This document shows positions 32,839 through 39,755 of a stretch of DNA of 64,000 bases, piece by piece (position 1 is the stretch's first letter; each line of letters begins with the position of its first letter). The translations under genes and the position numbers were made by a program. The notes below the pieces were generated by a model, which was not told the origin of the DNA, searched no databases, and saw nothing but the letters and a program-made list of their open reading frames with translations. The DNA comes from Sporomusaceae bacterium UBA7701 (GTDB lineage Bacteria > Bacillota > Negativicutes > Sporomusales > UBA7701), in contig DLGF01000014.1 of assembly GCA_002482545.1 (NCBI GenBank), forward strand, positions 207,268-271,267, written 5' to 3'.

Positions 32839-32900
32839 GCCGTTTCCCGGCTTCCCGGGTCGTATCCCTCTCCTCCCAGCTCATTCGCTGCAGAACGAAG

Positions 32901-32945
32901 AAAGGCCGGCAAATCCAGCTACTGCTGGATACCCGGCCTTTTTCT
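32901..32945. terminator. Bidirectional terminator after hxlR-type gene and small ORFs
   Basis: AAAGGCCGG and ATCCAGC pair with GCTGGAT and CCGGCCTTT, closing a 4-nt loop, followed by TTTTTCTT on the plus strand. On the minus strand it also serves the small-ORF operon that ends at 32992. Confidence 0.85.
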
Positions 32946-32991
32946 TACCCGCAACGCTATTTTGCTGTCCTGAGGCTGGCGGAAACCCGGC

Positions 32992-33297
32992 TTATGATCC
33001 CTGGCCATATACGGACTGGTATCGGTATAGCGAATCCCTCAACTCCAGCATCTGGGGCCAACTGATTTCATTCCTGCCGGGCCCGCGCAGCGCCGTAATC
33101 TCCCGGGCCAGGTCCACGGGTGATTTGCCGGGAAGGTTCCGGCCCAGCTCCGTCAAGCCGGCTTCGTCCGGGTCCTTGCCGGCTAAAATAGTTTCGAAGG
33201 CCTCGATCAGGCTGACCGTAGCATCAACGTCAAGCGCCGCCTTGTTTCTCAGGTCCAGACAGATGGCCTCCCAGCCGTTTTCCGGGCAACATTTCAT
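32992..33297 (-). CDS. Hypothetical protein (101 aa), last gene of a small-ORF operon
   Basis: A 101-residue frame of unknown family starting MKCCPENGWEAICLDLRNKA. It looks acidic and helical (DATVSLIEAFETILAGKDPD; DLAREITALRG) with an aromatic tail (SLYRYQSVYGQ), no signal peptide and no membrane segment. A TTG two codons upstream (33303) has AAGGAAG at better spacing and may be the true start. It lies 70 nt after the 80-aa ORF on the same strand and before the bidirectional terminator. Codon composition looks like neighbouring genes, which supports a real protein. Function not recognised. Confidence 0.55.
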   Translation of the reverse strand: MKCCPENGWEAICLDLRNKAALDVDATVSLIEAFETILAGKDPDEAGLTELGRNLPGKSPVDLAREITALRGPGRNEISWPQMLELRDSLYRYQSVYGQGS

Positions 33298-33367
33298 CGT
33301 CAAATCGACTTCCTTTCCACTTGGCTTTCCTCCGGGTAAACTATTGATAACTCCGGACCCGGGGCTG

Positions 33368-33610
33368 TCAATCCAAAGTTGCCATCGAGCCCTGGGCCCA
33401 GTCCGTATTGGGCCTTCCCAGACGGTCATCCAGCAGCCTCTTCTCCACACTGCGGAAGAGCAGCATCAGCTCAAACAGGTCGCCCAGCATGGCCATCGGC
33501 GCCTTTTTTTCAAGACGGCCGTAAAGCTTCTCCGCTTTATCCTTCAAGCCTACATACTCCTGCTCGGAAATAACTTGCGCCAGGCGTTGATCAAACAGTT
33601 CCACATCCAT
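33368..33610 (-). CDS. Hypothetical protein (80 aa), helical
   Basis: An 80-residue protein with a very good ribosome binding site (GGAGGAGAAAGACC before ATG). The sequence is almost entirely helix-forming: DQRLAQVISEQEYVGLKDKA, EKLYGRLEKKAPMAMLGDLF, ELMLLFRSVEKRLLDDRLGR. No membrane segment or known motif. It is the third frame of the minus-strand unit 33910-32992 that lies downstream of a sigma-54 promoter. Unknown function. Confidence 0.65.
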   Translation of the reverse strand: MDVELFDQRLAQVISEQEYVGLKDKAEKLYGRLEKKAPMAMLGDLFELMLLFRSVEKRLLDDRLGRPNTDWAQGSMATLD

Positions 33611-33658
33611 GGTCTTTCTCCTCCGATCCGCTCATTAGACTATCAGCCTGGCGGCCGC

Positions 33659-33745
33659 TTACTTACGTACGCGTACGCCAAATTCCTCCGGCGAAAATAT
33701 CCGTCTCCGCAGCCATGCTTCCATTTCCTGCGTTATATCCGGCAT
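33659..33745 (-). CDS. Tiny ORF (28 aa) in the small-ORF operon
   Basis: ATG at 33745, six bases after the stop of the preceding 47-aa frame, encodes MPDITQEMEAWLRRRIFSPE followed by EFGVRVRK and a stop. AGGCGAAG just upstream may serve as ribosome binding site, and the short spacing suggests translational coupling. Amphipathic, charged, no homologue recognised. It could be a fragment of a decayed gene rather than a functional peptide. Confidence 0.35.
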   Translation of the reverse strand: MPDITQEMEAWLRRRIFSPEEFGVRVRK

Positions 33746-33751
33746 CTTCGC

Positions 33752-33895
33752 CTAAAAATCGGTAGCGTTCAAAGGTACGAGCCGCGCGTCGCGATAAGTC
33801 CTGCGAAACTCGTCCAGGTAACCGGGGTCGACCAAATAATATCCGTATCCTGTAACTTCCAGCCACTTGAACCGGCCATTCCAATTGTAGATCAT
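33752..33895 (-). CDS. Small ORF (47 aa), first of the sigma-54-linked unit
   Basis: Encodes MIYNWNGRFKWLEVTGYGYY, then LVDPGYLDEFRRTYRDARLV and PLNATDF. The aromatic, soluble-looking composition is unlike random frames. The ATG at 33895 has no ribosome binding site, but an in-frame TTG at 33910 is preceded at 9 nt by AGGAGG, so the protein may be 52 residues. It is the first frame after the sigma-54 promoter at 33989-34004. A competing 79-codon frame on the same strand (33663-33902) has a less protein-like sequence. Function unknown. Confidence 0.45.
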   Translation of the reverse strand: MIYNWNGRFKWLEVTGYGYYLVDPGYLDEFRRTYRDARLVPLNATDF

Positions 33896-33988
33896 AAAAC
33901 ATGCACTCAATGTCTCCCGCCTCCTTTCAGCGCCTGAGATTGCTTAATCGCCAACGCGGCTCCGCCTTTTCCCGCCGTTTATTCCGAA

Positions 33989-34004
33989 TGCATAAAGGAT
34001 GCCA
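33989..34004 (-). promoter_or_regulatory. Sigma-54 promoter candidate for the small-ORF operon
   Basis: TGGCATCCTTTATGCA on the minus strand has the invariant GG and GC with 10 bp between them and differs from TGGCAC-N5-TTGCA at two positions. It points at the small ORFs and lies ~185 bp from the divergent gene for a sigma-54 activator. Confidence 0.6.
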
Positions 34005-34046
34005 ACCGCTGGACTCAGGTACCAGAAGCCTTCTGCCCCTTTCTTT

Positions 34047-34086
34047 CCGACAACAAAAGTGTCGGGACCGACACTTTTGTTGTCGG
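34047..34086. promoter_or_regulatory. 19-bp perfect inverted repeat with TGTCGG/CCGACA units (activator site candidate)
   Basis: Two 19-bp arms beginning CCGACAACAAAAGTG meet at a 2-bp centre, and a third unit CCGACACTTTTT follows. This produces two overlapping TGTCGG-N2-CCGACA palindromes (34060-34073 and 34081-34094 approximately). No gene ends here, so it is not a simple terminator; it lies ~45-100 bp upstream of the sigma-54 promoter, the usual distance for an enhancer, and upstream of the activator gene. Confidence 0.6.
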
Positions 34087-34195
34087 AGCCGACACTTTTT
34101 GAAGAAACTGCGGAAAAAGGGGCAGGAGTTCTCTCCCCTGACCGCCAACTGTGCTTTAGGAGAACCACCCTAAAACGGCTTGGAGGAATATGACA

Positions 34196-36250
34196 ATGCT
34201 GGTGCGCGACTACATGACTCCTCACCCGTTTCTGCTGCAAGCAAATGAGACGATCAAAGGCGCGGCGCACTTTTTTCGCCAATACGAGCTCAGCGCCGCT
34301 CCGGTCATCGATGAGGCCGGCACCATATGCGGAATTCTTACAGCCTCCGACCTCATCCGTTCGATCGTCGGTGATCTTTCCTGCCGCGAGCCGGTTAAAG
34401 CCGTCATGACCAAAAACGTCTTCGCGGTCGGGGAAGATTGCCCCCTGGAGGAAGTGAGGAAACTGCCTTATCCCTGTTTGCCGGTTGTCGGCAAAGATAA
34501 TCGCGTCGTAGGAATGATTACCCGCCGCGATCTTCTCAACGCCTACTATACCCAGTCCCGGCGGGTTGCCGACGAAGTGCAGGCCCTGGTCGGCTCGGCC
34601 CGGGAAGGGATTATTGTCGTCGATGCGTCCGGCGTTGTCAAAACCTATAACGACGCCGCGGCCAAACTCATCGGAATGCCGGCCGAGGAAGCCATAGGCC
34701 GGCCGATCCAGGCGGTTATCCCCAACTCCGGCTTAAGGCGCGTCCTGGACTCGGGCGAAGCGGAAAGAGACTGCCAGGTGACCCTCGGCGGAAGAACCAT
34801 CCTGTCGAATCGCTCGCCGATCTTCGAGGGGCGCAAGGTAGTGGGGGCGCTGGCCATATTGCAGGACACCTCCGCGCTTCGCGAGGTCGTCACGCAGCTA
34901 ATGGATGCGCAGCATCACGTCGAAGACCTGATAGCCATCTTTGAAAACGCCCGGCAGGGCATTATCGTCGTGGATCAGAAGGGCATTATTTGCCGCGTGA
35001 ACAAATCCTACGAAAACACCTTCAACATCCAGCGGGAGGATATGCTCGGACGCCCCGTGATCGACGTGATCGAAAATACCCGGCTCCATATCGTAGCCCA
35101 AACCGGGATTCCCGAATTCGGCGAAATCCAGAAGGTCAAGGGCCGGCAGATCATCGTCAACCGCATACCGGTGTTTAAGAACGGAAAGATTACCGGCGCC
35201 ATCGGCGAGACCCTGTTCAGAGACATCAGCGAAGTGAGCTATCTTTGGCAAAGACTGCAGCAACTCGAACGGCAAGTGTCCCGTTACCAGTCGGAACTCA
35301 GCCAAGTCCGCGGCCGCAAAGACGAAATCGCGCAGAACTTCGGCAGCATTGTGGGAAGCTCGCGGATTATGGACAAGACGAAAAATCTGGCCATCCGGGC
35401 TTCGCAAGCGGACAGCAACGTGCTTCTCCTGGGAGAGAGCGGAACCGGCAAAGAATTGTTCGCCTACGCCATCCATAAGGCCGGCAAGCGCCAGGCCATG
35501 CCCTTCATAACCGTCAATTGCGCGGCTATTCCGGACGAGTTGCTGGAATTGGAACTGTTCGGCTACGACGAAGGCGCGTTTACCGGCGCAAAACGGGGAG
35601 GAAAAAAGGGGAAATTCGAGCTTGCGGATAAAGGCACGCTCTTTTTGGACGAGATCGGCGACATGCCGCTGGCCATGCAGGCCAAAATACTTCGCGCCTT
35701 GGAAGACAGCACGGTCGACCATATCGGCGGAAGCAAAGCGGTGGCCTGCGACGCGCGGATCATTGCCGCCACCAACCGGCCGCTGGCCTCGATGGTTCAG
35801 CAGGGAACCTTCCGGGAAGATCTGTATTACCGGCTGAACGTTTTCCCGATCCACATCCCGCCTCTGCGCGACCGGCAAGAAGACATCGGGGAACTCATCC
35901 GGACATTCCTGCCGGAAATCTGCCAGACGGCAGGCAGGACCGTTCTTCAGTTCGCACCCGAGGCTATGGCGCTGCTGAGAAGCTACGGCTGGCCGGGCAA
36001 TGTCCGCGAACTCATCAATGTTCTGACCCAGTTGGCGGCCACCACGGACGGTTCTTTGGTCGGGCCCCGGCAGTTGCTGGAAATAAGCCCGGCCTTCGCC
36101 TTAAATCCAGTCGATTCCGGCACGGACAGCGAGCGGGACCGGATCGTCGAAGCGCTCGAAATCAGCAGGGGCAACAAGGTTATGGCCGCTAAGCTGCTGA
36201 ATTGCCATCGGTCAACGCTCTATGAAAAAATGCGGAAGTACAATCTATAA
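34196..36250 (+). CDS. Sigma-54-dependent activator with CBS pair and two PAS domains
   Basis: A ~684-residue enhancer-binding protein. Residues 1-~120 are a CBS pair (VRDYMTPHPFLLQANETIKG; VKAVMTKNVFAVGEDCPLEE), ~125-340 two PAS domains (AREGIIVVDASGVVKTYNDA; ARQGIIVVDQKGIICRVNKS), then a coiled linker, the AAA+ domain (~380-610; GESGTGKE, intact GAFTGA loop, GTLFLDEIGD) and a Fis-type helix-turn-helix (NKVMAAKLLNCHRSTLYEKM). CBS domains usually bind adenosine nucleotides or SAM, so it senses an intracellular ligand rather than a phosphosignal. Start at 34196 gives GGAGG nine bases away (the ATG at 34190 is too close). Divergent from a sigma-54 promoter and small ORFs, its likely target. Confidence 0.93.
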   Translation: MLVRDYMTPHPFLLQANETIKGAAHFFRQYELSAAPVIDEAGTICGILTASDLIRSIVGDLSCREPVKAVMTKNVFAVGEDCPLEEVRKLPYPCLPVVGKDNRVVGMITRRDLLNAYYTQSRRVADEVQALVGSAREGIIVVDASGVVKTYNDAAAKLIGMPAEEAIGRPIQAVIPNSGLRRVLDSGEAERDCQVTLGGRTILSNRSPIFEGRKVVGALAILQDTSALREVVTQLMDAQHHVEDLIAIFENARQGIIVVDQKGIICRVNKSYENTFNIQREDMLGRPVIDVIENTRLHIVAQTGIPEFGEIQKVKGRQIIVNRIPVFKNGKITGAIGETLFRDISEVSYLWQRLQQLERQVSRYQSELSQVRGRKDEIAQNFGSIVGSSRIMDKTKNLAIRASQADSNVLLLGESGTGKELFAYAIHKAGKRQAMPFITVNCAAIPDELLELELFGYDEGAFTGAKRGGKKGKFELADKGTLFLDEIGDMPLAMQAKILRALEDSTVDHIGGSKAVACDARIIAATNRPLASMVQQGTFREDLYYRLNVFPIHIPPLRDRQEDIGELIRTFLPEICQTAGRTVLQFAPEAMALLRSYGWPGNVRELINVLTQLAATTDGSLVGPRQLLEISPAFALNPVDSGTDSERDRIVEALEISRGNKVMAAKLLNCHRSTLYEKMRKYNL

Positions 36251-36312
36251 AGGCTTCTCATTCAGGAACCGCTCACCCATAAGCGAGGCTCCGCGCCGGC
36301 GCATTCGCCCGC

Positions 36313-36723
36313 TTATTGCGTTTTGAGTTCGCTGGCCAGAGCAATCCGGCGCGCGCCGGCCAGTTTCATCTCATCCAAGGCGACGACTACTTTCTCATAA
36401 TCGGTTTGCTTGTCGGCCCGCAATACAAAGATATTGTCGGGCTTCTGAGCTATTTCGGCGCCCACTCGTTTGGCGAGCAGCGCCAGGGGGATTTCCTCCT
36501 GGTTATAGATAATCCGCCCGTCTTGAAGGACCGTAATATTGATATTGCGCGGAGTATCCGGCTGTACGGCGGCGGCTTGAGGCAGATTGACCGGAATGGT
36601 ATGCTGCTCCACCATATATAACGTACTCATCATGAAGAACACCAGCAAGAAAAAAATGATGTCGATCAAGGGGATGATCATGAGCTGCGGCTGGCTTTCC
36701 ACCCGTAAGTCACGCAATTTCAT
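36313..36723 (-). CDS. exbD: ExbD/TolR-family biopolymer transport protein
   Basis: A 136-residue inner-membrane protein with one N-terminal helix (MIIPLIDIIFFLLVFFMMST) that carries the conserved Asp (PLIDIIF) of the proton channel, and a periplasmic domain with NINITVLQDGRI and FVLRADKQTDYEKVV, typical of ExbD. It works with ExbB to energise TonB-dependent outer-membrane uptake. Its start overlaps the end of the exbB gene by 14 bases. Presence indicates an outer membrane. A role as TolR (envelope integrity) cannot be excluded, but the Fur-like box upstream favours iron uptake. Confidence 0.9.
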   Translation of the reverse strand: MKLRDLRVESQPQLMIIPLIDIIFFLLVFFMMSTLYMVEQHTIPVNLPQAAAVQPDTPRNINITVLQDGRIIYNQEEIPLALLAKRVGAEIAQKPDNIFVLRADKQTDYEKVVVALDEMKLAGARRIALASELKTQ

Positions 36724-37357
36724 GGGCTTCTCTCCGGGTGATTTTCTTGACCGAAAGGGCGCCGATCACAAGCGCGCTGACTTGCTCCATATCGGTTACC
36801 GCCCGGTCTAAGCGATGAGCGAAATAGGTATGGACAATCAGGGCCAGCGCCGCCACGCTCAGGCCGGCCGCCGTCGCAACCAGCGCTTCGCCGACGCCGC
36901 CGGTAATGGCCATCGGCTGGCCCGCTTGAATATTGAAGACGCTGAACGAGTTGATCATGCCGATAACAGTGCCCAATAGACCGAACAACGGCGCCAGCGT
37001 CACAATAACGCTGAGATAATTGAAATACTCCCGCAGATGCGCCGCCGTCAGCATGGCGGCCGCTTCCAGCGCGTTTTCCATATTGCCGCCCCGCTGATAA
37101 GCCTGCAGCCCTTCTTCGGCGACCCGGCTGACCGCCGTCGGCATTTGCTCGCATAACTGCACCGCCTCCGTCACCCGCTGCCGTTCCAACAACGACCGCA
37201 GCTTACCGATAAAATCCGTTCCGCCGGCGGTCATATTCCGGTAATAAATATGCCGTTCCACGGCTATGGCGACAACAATCACCGAACAGGCCAGCAGCAG
37301 ATACATGACCGGTCCGCCCTTCTGAAACAGCTGTAAGGCTTGTAATAAAAAATCCAT
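36710..37357 (-). CDS. exbB: ExbB/TolQ-family proton channel protein
   Basis: A 215-residue protein with three membrane helices: PVMYLLLACSVIVVAIAVER near the start, and two later helices in YFNYLSVIVTLAPLFGLLGT and AITGGVGEALVATAAGLSVA, the MotA/TolQ/ExbB core. The start at 37357 (MDFLLQALQLFQKGGPV) matches the family; AGGAGG lies 12 nt upstream, a little far. Upstream are a TTGCTC-17-TATAAT promoter and a Fur-like box, so transcription should respond to iron. No tonB or receptor gene is adjacent in the window. Confidence 0.9.
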   Translation of the reverse strand: MDFLLQALQLFQKGGPVMYLLLACSVIVVAIAVERHIYYRNMTAGGTDFIGKLRSLLERQRVTEAVQLCEQMPTAVSRVAEEGLQAYQRGGNMENALEAAAMLTAAHLREYFNYLSVIVTLAPLFGLLGTVIGMINSFSVFNIQAGQPMAITGGVGEALVATAAGLSVAALALIVHTYFAHRLDRAVTDMEQVSALVIGALSVKKITRREAHEIA

Positions 37358-37482
37358 GTCCGAAAAAGGCCTCCTCATCCTGCATTTCCATTTTCCGATT
37401 GTCCATCTTCCATTAGGCCTGGTTCCGGTATCCTCTTCCTCCACCAGACGCTGGGACAACCGAACTCAAATGGTCAGTTAAT

Positions 37483-37497
37483 TGATTATGATTCTCA
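37483..37497. promoter_or_regulatory. Fur box upstream of exbB
   Basis: On the minus strand TGAGAATCATAATCA matches the 7-1-7 Fur consensus TGATAATNATTATCA at 13 of 15 positions counting the free central base. It overlaps the predicted transcription start (~37503) of the exbB promoter. Confidence 0.75.
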
Positions 37498-37509
37498 ATT
37501 TCACCCACG

Positions 37510-37538
37510 ATTATACCACGTCAAAATCATTAGAGCAA
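37510..37538 (-). promoter_or_regulatory. exbBD promoter
   Basis: TTGCTC (37533-37538) and TATAAT (37510-37515) with a 17-bp spacer on the minus strand. The -35 lies in an 8-bp inverted repeat AGAGCAAT/ATTGCTCT (37532-37551). Confidence 0.7.
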
Positions 37539-37551
37539 TAAGTATTGCTCT

Positions 37552-37838
37552 AAATCTTTCCAGCAATTTGGCTGACGATGGCCTCGCAACGAACGCCGCG
37601 CGCGGGTCGCAGATGATATGGGCCTGGAATGTAAAAACAATCCGCCTGGAGATCGTCTGCTGCATGAAAACACAAGCTTCCGCCGGTTTCCGGGGCGAAA
37701 GTCCGCGTTTTCATCTGCATCTGCAAGCCGCTTCTCAAGTTGGGCAGCCGCATTTCGGGCGAGCGGGCGGTAATCCGGCCTGCCCCGGGTTCCGGCGACG
37801 ACCGCCTTAGCCGCGCCGTCGCTGTCTTGAAATCCGGG
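37552..37838. other. Interval downstream of hemerythrin gene, no confident gene
   Basis: A minus-strand frame (37550-37753, MRLPNLRSGLQMQMKTRTFA at its start) is open and continues upstream into the hemerythrin gene in another frame, but it has no ribosome binding site and no family features. It might be a gene remnant. Nothing else is seen. Confidence 0.3.
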
Positions 37839-38252
37839 CTACTCTTCCAATAGGGGATACAGCCGCTGATTTTCCTTCGCAATCCGGGTGGTTAGAGCCG
37901 TGCGGATGAGTTGGAAGTCTTGCAAAAATTCGGCGGACGCCTCACCGATTTGACCGGTTGTCGAATATTTCGCCTTGAACGCTTTAAAAACCGATGATAA
38001 GTCGCCCATTTCGGCTTCAAAGGCGCTGCTCGTCTCCCGTATCCGGGCGTCTGAATGTCCTTTGAGCTTCGGATACAGGTATTTATCCTCCGTCGCCAAA
38101 TGAACCGATAGTTTTCCCGCAAGCTCGCTCAGCAGGAGCAGGATCTCAAAACTGTTCGCTTTTACCCTTTCGGGAATACCGTGGTTCCCGATCCTCGCAG
38201 CCACCTCCAGGATATCCTCGTGTTGGCGGGAAAGGCTTTTTAGATCGGCCAT
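37839..38252 (-). CDS. Hemerythrin-like (HHE) domain protein
   Basis: A 137-residue four-helix protein with the HHE pattern for a di-iron site: SRQHEDILEVAARIGNHGIP (first His pair), LSVHLATEDKYLYPKL (His...Glu...), and a late RIAKENQRLYPLLEE. Such cytoplasmic hemerythrin-like proteins bind O2, NO or iron and are common in anaerobes for oxygen or nitrosative stress. ATG at 38252 follows GGAGG by 8 nt. Single-gene unit between malate dehydrogenase and exbBD, all on the same strand. Exact ligand unknown; the usual H-x3-E spacing is partly relaxed. Confidence 0.82.
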   Translation of the reverse strand: MADLKSLSRQHEDILEVAARIGNHGIPERVKANSFEILLLLSELAGKLSVHLATEDKYLYPKLKGHSDARIRETSSAFEAEMGDLSSVFKAFKAKYSTTGQIGEASAEFLQDFQLIRTALTTRIAKENQRLYPLLEE

Positions 38253-38565
38253 GGAAAACACCTCCGGTAATATGTATTTGCTTTTAGGCTATCACGGATG
38301 ATGCAGGAATTCTGTGAGCTAGATCATATGGTTTTCCGCGTTCCGCTCCGGTCTCCGGCCCGGATGCCGGGATTTCGGTTTTAAACAGCCGGAAAGGGTA
38401 CAGGCCTGGGCCTGTACCCTTTCCGCGTCCACTGAAAGTTTTCTCCGGAACAGTACCATTCCCCATAGTTCCCGCGAATCCTCCGCCTACAGGCACACTC
38501 CGTTGCCGGGCGGGCCGCCCCATCGGGGAATGGCGCGAGGCTTCCGGACTCCGCCGCATTTCCTG
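38253..38565. other. Gene-free interval between mdh and hemerythrin genes
   Basis: Contains a perfect 17-bp hairpin at 38390-38424 (CGGAAAGGGTACAGGCC arm, TG loop) that has no T-run; it may end the mdh transcript. No open frame with a ribosome binding site is seen. Confidence 0.4.
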
Positions 38566-39498
38566 CTATTTCGCGGCGGCAGAATCCTGGAGATACTCGG
38601 AAAGCTGCTCTGCGTATGCGCGGATGTTTCTGACGGATTTTTGCAGCATTTCTTCCTCCGCGGCGGAAAGCGCCGGGGAAAATGACCCGAGGGCCCCTTC
38701 CCGGCCCACCAGGGTCGGCAGGCTCAGTGAAACCCCGTACCGTTCCTGATAGGTGCAGACCGGCAAAACCTGCCGGTTATCATGGACAATGGCTTCAAGA
38801 ATAGCACAGGCCGCTGCTGCCGGCGCAAACACCGTCCCGCCTTTCAGGGCGATGACGGTGCCGGACGCGGTCACCACGTCGTCCACGATCTTGTCTAACT
38901 TGGCGGTTGTCACCCCCGCCAGCCGTTCGAGCGGAATTCCTTTTACCGTTATATTGGACCGGAGGGGAACCATCGTTTCCCCGTGCTCGCCGATAACATA
39001 GGCGTCGATATCCCTGGCGTCGCAGCCAAACTCCGCAGCGATGCAGGAGCGATACCGGGACGTATCCAGCACCGTGCCCATGCCGATCACCCTGGACACC
39101 GGCAGCCCCGACGCCTGATAGGCGAGTTGAGTCATAATATCAAGCGGGTTGGTAATCATCAGCAAAATACAATTCGGACTGTAGCCGACCGTTTGGCGGA
39201 CAATATCCGCAATTAACGCAGCGTTCCGGGACAACAGCAGGACCCTGGGCTCGTCGGCCTTCCGGGGAATCCCGGCGCTGATCACTGCAATATCCGAGCC
39301 GGCGGTATCTTCCATATTCCCGGAACGGATGTCCACTTGCGGCATGAACGCCCGGCCCTGCAGAATATCCCAAGCCTCCCCCCGGGCTTTCTCAGCGTTG
39401 AAATCCACCATCACCATCTCGCGGGCCAATCCCCGCAGGCCAGCCGCAAAAGCAACCGTTGAACCGACCTTTCCGCAGCCGATAAATGATATCTTCAT
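38566..39498 (-). CDS. mdh: Malate dehydrogenase (LDH/MDH superfamily)
   Basis: A 310-residue NAD-dependent 2-hydroxyacid dehydrogenase. MKISFIGCGKVGSTVAFA carries GxGxxG; ISAGIPRKADEPR has Arg where lactate dehydrogenases have Gln (GANQK), so oxaloacetate/malate is the expected substrate pair; MITNPLDIMTQLAYQASGLP and the catalytic IGEHGETMVP histidine follow. The open frame extends to 39702 but the family start is at 39498, with AGGAG ten bases upstream. With the malic enzyme at 55.5 kb it fits C4-dicarboxylate metabolism of a fermenter. Length agrees with the ~310-residue LDH-like MDH group. Confidence 0.87.
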   Translation of the reverse strand: MKISFIGCGKVGSTVAFAAGLRGLAREMVMVDFNAEKARGEAWDILQGRAFMPQVDIRSGNMEDTAGSDIAVISAGIPRKADEPRVLLLSRNAALIADIVRQTVGYSPNCILLMITNPLDIMTQLAYQASGLPVSRVIGMGTVLDTSRYRSCIAAEFGCDARDIDAYVIGEHGETMVPLRSNITVKGIPLERLAGVTTAKLDKIVDDVVTASGTVIALKGGTVFAPAAAACAILEAIVHDNRQVLPVCTYQERYGVSLSLPTLVGREGALGSFSPALSAAEEEMLQKSVRNIRAYAEQLSEYLQDSAAAK

Positions 39499-39713
39499 GT
39501 TTGCCCACTCCTGTTTCGTAAAATCAAGAACTTTTGGCAGCGGTCTCCCTGGAGCATTTCCGTTCCTCACTCCCTTATTCGCTTCCCCGATCTCTATAAA
39601 AAAAGTAATTCCATGCCCTTCTAGCATGGAACAAAATGGCTCCGGGAATACATCCGCATCATTGAAACGCTTAAATAAACGGCAAGGCCACGCTCCAGCC
39701 AAGTCCGGAGACG

Positions 39714-39754
39714 GTAAAGCCCCATCTCCGCAACAGCGGGAGATGGGGCTTTAC
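39714..39754. terminator. Hairpin downstream of the sorbose-1-phosphate-reductase-like gene
   Basis: GTAAAGCCCCATCTCC pairs with GGAGATGGGGCTTTAC around an 8-9-nt loop, two bases after the stop codon at 39756. The T-run (ATTATTTTTT) is on the plus-strand side, so as a minus-strand terminator it relies on the stem alone. Confidence 0.55.
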
Positions 39755-39755
39755 A

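Noticed and set aside
34047..34086. Long inverted repeat read as an intrinsic terminator
   Set aside because: No gene on either strand ends there; its position between divergent genes and repeated TGTCGG units fit binding sites better.
34898..35878. 326-codon minus-strand open frame
   Set aside because: Antisense to the PAS/AAA+ part of the sigma-54 activator, whose motifs are unambiguous.
37550..37753. Minus-strand frame between hemerythrin and exbB genes
   Set aside because: No ribosome binding site, no family resemblance and it runs into the exbBD promoter; at most a remnant.
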